Origin: Epiperipatus broadwayi
Taxonomy: Eukaryota > Onychophora > Udeonychophora > Euonychophora > Peripatidae
Direction: 5' to 3'
DNA: 64,000 nucleotides
NCBI GenBank assembly: GCA_028023455.1
Contig: JAQFVV010006626.1
Coordinates: 314,001 to 378,000 of the forward strand
Every line of letters begins with the position of its first letter. Positions within the stretch are counted from its first letter, which is position 1. The notes beneath the pieces are model-generated. The model saw only the letters and a program-made list of their open reading frames with translations, had not been told where the DNA came from and searched no databases. The translations under genes and the position numbers were made by a program. This document shows, one piece after another, positions 60,677 to 64,000 of this stretch.

Positions 60677-61631
60677 GTAAATAAAATATTTATTTTTAAT
60701 ATTAACTTTATTGTACATTATTAAAGTTTATTATTAAAATTCAAATGTATAGTTTACCTTTGCCAGTAGTTATTAATTAAGTTCGGGAGTAATATTCTCT
60801 GAAATACAAATTAAGGTATGGGAAATCAAAATCTTGATCTTTTTAATAATTTTCTTTTAATTTACGATCTGCAATGCAATGCGATGGATCAGAGAATTCA
60901 TATAGAATTCTGGTGCCCTAAAATAAACAAATAAAAAGCAATTCCACTGACTCTGTACATCGTAACATTTATTAGATTGAGTTAATCAGGAAATATAGCT
61001 ATGTTTTTAGAAATATGAACAAAATATTTTACTCCTCCATAGCTTGATTAACTCTCACATTCTAATGTGTAATTGAAGGCCTAACACAAAATGTAAAAAC
61101 ATTACACTATATTACGATAACACTTTTTTTTTTGTAAGGTGTATAAAATACATTAACCTGTTATTAAAGAAATGTGCTAAAATAAATATATATATATATG
61201 TATAGGAATTAGTTTTAGTGAGAACATTTTAAAAATATTATTAAGAGAAGGATAGTTAAGAAAGAAAAATGGATGGCAATTGCTTTGTTAAATGGAGAAA
61301 TATAAAAAATGTAGTCTTTATAATATAGTAGTTGGAAATAAAAATGAATTGAAAAAATAAAACATAGAATAAAAAATATTAAAAATACGGCAAGTTTTTT
61401 ATACAACCAATATGACGTATGTAGAATTATTTGTAAAAATTAATTGTTTCTGCTATCCAATTTGAAAATCAATTTGGTATGGCTAAAAGTTAATAAACTT
61501 TTAAATAAAAATGAAAAAAAAATAGATAGATAAGCTTTGAATAATTTGTGGATGACAAATAACTATTCAACAAAAAATAATAGAAACTTTATTTTAATGA
61601 ATATCAACATCATTTTTATCCATTTACTACC
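60677..61631. other. AT-rich DNA without recognisable genes
   Basis: I see nothing in this stretch. Confidence 0.5.
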
Positions 61632-61888
61632 ATTATTTATTAAAGCTATAACTTCAAAAATATGCATGTAAAAATGTAATATTAGGAACCTATATAGGTC
61701 TTAACCACAAGCTTATGTTTTGGAAGAAAAGAGCTTCATCTATTTAAGTAGAAAGTAGGTTGAAGTAAAGAAAGGGTTCCCCTCTTTTCTTCCAAAGCGT
61801 AAGTTGTGGTTAAGACCTGTAGAGGTCCCTAATATCGCATTTTTACACACATATTCTTGAGGTTACAGCCTTAGTAAATATTACTTAC
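61632..61888. repeat. Foldback repeat, arms about 100 bp
   Basis: 61632-61735 pairs with 61773-61888 (shared GGTCTTAACCACAA and TTTGGAAGAAAAGAG blocks) around a loop of about 35 nt. No hammerhead core and no clear target duplication. Confidence 0.85.
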
Positions 61889-62490
61889 ATAATCAATATG
61901 TGTTTAAATAAATTGATAATTACCATTATTTATTGTGTTTTTTTTATATTGTGCAGAAGTTTTACTTAGCACTTTCTTTAGTCTTTTCTCCCATTTATCT
62001 GATAGTTTTTACAATAATTCCAGACATTCTGAAAAACTATTGCAAACATGCATCTCATATAAAAAATATAGATAATGTAAGTAATTTTTATTTATTTTTA
62101 TTCTCTTATATTTTCCTTTCAACCATAAAATATGTTCTGTTAAACTATCACAAAAAAGTTTTCAAAGGATGGTAACAGCCTGTTATACATCTTTATCAAT
62201 GCTAATTAACTTACTGTAACCATGTTGCCTAATCAATAATATTAAATTTTAATAAATTACTAAAAAACTTGACATGATCTATGACTTAATATACCAAAGT
62301 GTTAATCATCTGTAATTTATTTTTAAAACAAATGCCTTTTCATTATCTACAAATTCCAAGCAAAGTATCAATCCATGCTCATTAACTCTTTCTATATCTT
62401 ATTTCAATAATTGTATTTGATGTATTGTGTTATAATTGCTTTTCAAGATTATTGTTTTGGTTGATTAGAACCCCCACTATTTTGTAGATA
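61889..62490. other. AT-rich DNA without recognisable genes
   Basis: The 80-codon hydrophobic frame at 61933 has no motif; I treat it as chance. Confidence 0.5.
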
Positions 62491-62633
62491 AGTCATGTAA
62501 TAATCTTTTTTTTTTATATGTCATAGCATCGGCCAGGAGGCTAACCCACAACCATCTGCAACCAACTCCTTGCTTGCAAGACGCTGCACTGATCTCTTGG
62601 CTAACAACGCCTGACCAGTCATGTAATAATCTT
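62491..62633 (-). mobile_element. tRNA-derived SINE, copy 5, 17-bp TSD
   Basis: Element 62508-62616 between exact AGTCATGTAATAATCTT copies. Minus strand: GTTAGCCAAGAGATCAGTG, GGGTTAGCCTCC (decayed B box), end GATGCTATGACATAT and poly-A. Same subfamily as copy 1. Confidence 0.92.
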
Positions 62634-64000
62634 ATTAAAGATATCACCCAAATTTGAAAGAATACATGTGTTTATAATTTCTTATGCTATTAAAATTTCT
62701 TGAATTTCAATATCAGTCCTACATGTATCCACTCTTATGATATATACTTTTGATAAAAATTTATTTATATAGCCATCAGATTTTTATAAAATGTTCATGA
62801 TAATTTTATCATAAATTTATAGCTATTATTTGGATTGTGTGATTGCTCATTACTGTTTTATAAAGCTTCACACAATGATTCCTTAAAGCTATTTGTTCAT
62901 GATGTGATTTTTTCTAATAATTATGCTACGTTATTTTTATATAATGGGGAGATAATCTTTTCTTCCAATACCAAATATATTTTAGATTTTTGAAACTTTT
63001 GGCTTTCTTTTTAATTTTGCTTTTTATTTCATACTTTTTTTTTTACTCATATTTTATACAACTTGTGACATTTAACAGAAATTCATATAAAATATTTTAA
63101 AATAACTAGTAAATTATTTGCATAATCTTTGTTTTATATACTTTGCTTTGTTTTATTTGTAATTTAATGATGATTGTTTTATACTAGCTGTATAGTACAG
63201 CAGTTTCCAATAAGGCATAAGTTATCTTCTTAGTGATAGCCTTCTTTGAAGTTTGTTAATATCTCAAAATGATTTACAAGTTCTAATTTAAAATCTTTAA
63301 AGTATTTTTAAAGGTTAAGGAGACCAATTGCTAATATTTTCTTTATTAATAAATTTTGTCGATATTTTTGCATTAATAAATATTTTAAAAGTCGTTAGTT
63401 GATTATAATTTCTTGTGTTGAATTTATTAAGCATATTACAGTTTTAAAATAAGAACTTTCAGTTAATTTGAGAAATTCAGTCCTGCAATATCTATGTTTA
63501 AATACTTCAAGTCCATTTATGCTTTTAACTCTTCAAAGAAAAAATGCTTAATATTCTATTATTCTTTTTCTTCAAATTTCACAAGTTTATAGTGTAAGGG
63601 TAGCTTCCAACGTCCAAACACACCCTTAAATGTCCACTACATTGAAACTGAACCCATGAAAAATACAAAATGAGAGGATAGTTTAGATACATGACATCAT
63701 TATTCTATATGCAAACAGACATTTAAAGGTATACACATTTGAAGTTTGCTTTAATATGTATCAAACACAGATAGTGTTAAAATAAAGTAGATGCTTCTTT
63801 TTATTGGAAAGTAAAAGCTTAAACAGAGAAAACTTTCATATATATATTAGTAAAAATCAGTCATATGTCACATCACCTATATAGCTTGTATTACCAATAT
63901 GTAATATATAAAGAGCATGTGAATAGTTCTAAACAAGCTTATTTATTTATTTATTTTTTATGATAAATGCTACAAGAGAAAATACCTAAAGCCTTTATCT
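62634..64000. other. AT-rich DNA without recognisable genes
   Basis: I see nothing to the right edge. Confidence 0.5.

Overview
This window comes from a very AT-rich animal nuclear genome. By eye it is about three quarters A+T, with long (TA)n tracts. I found no host gene I can name. Almost everything recognisable is transposable elements, most of them broken: Penelope-like retroelements (PLEs) with GIY-YIG endonucleases, a piece of an RTE-type LINE, Ty3/gypsy-type LTR elements, tRNA-derived SINEs, a hAT-type MITE and several long foldback repeats. This mix fits an invertebrate (hydrozoan, flatworm, mollusc and chelicerate all remain possible). The sequence alone does not settle the species.

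Layout. 1-1.44 kb: 5' end of an RTE-like LINE (minus strand). 1.44-7.3 kb: featureless AT-rich DNA. 7.3-10.26 kb: (TA)n tracts holding the 3' end of PLE family B and an almost complete PLE family A copy. 11.3 and 14.7 kb: endonuclease remnants of PLE family C. 12.5-18.3 kb: several foldback elements. 18.8-19.9 kb: possible LTR remnant. 24-25 kb: two copies of short repeat family R and a SINE. 27.5-28.0 kb: a foldback. 29.8-32.8 kb: two PLE-A copies fused head to head. 32.9-34.16 kb: three tandem 418-bp units. 34.2-38.57 kb: PLE family D, two copies in tandem, split by a solo LTR. 38.6-46.75 kb: an LTR element with 2.6-kb LTRs and only a broken gag inside. 46.8-50.9 kb: head-to-head PLE-B pair with an R element inserted. 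54.2-55.2 kb: foldback family H1. 56.8-57.4 kb: hAT MITE. 58.6-59.2 kb: inverted R dimer. 59-62.6 kb: three more SINEs and one foldback.

The most interesting theme is hammerhead ribozymes (HHRs). Family R and the foldback at 17.67-18.32 kb carry textbook minimal hammerhead cores: CUGANGA, stem II, GAAA, a 3-bp stem III, an NUH cleavage triplet, and a stem I that closes. The foldback at 15.73-15.96 kb has the core in both arms. The 3' UTRs of PLE-A and PLE-B share a hammerhead-like fold in which C3 and G8 are replaced together by U and A. PLEs that carry HHRs, and short HHR-bearing 'retrozymes', are known in animals. Here both kinds lie together, and the short ones are foldbacks flanked by 11-14 bp duplications. 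That suggests small ribozyme RNAs copied in trans by PLE or LINE reverse transcriptase. A second theme is that PLE copies here are regularly joined to an inverted, 5'-truncated partner, and their outer ends abut (TA)n tracts.
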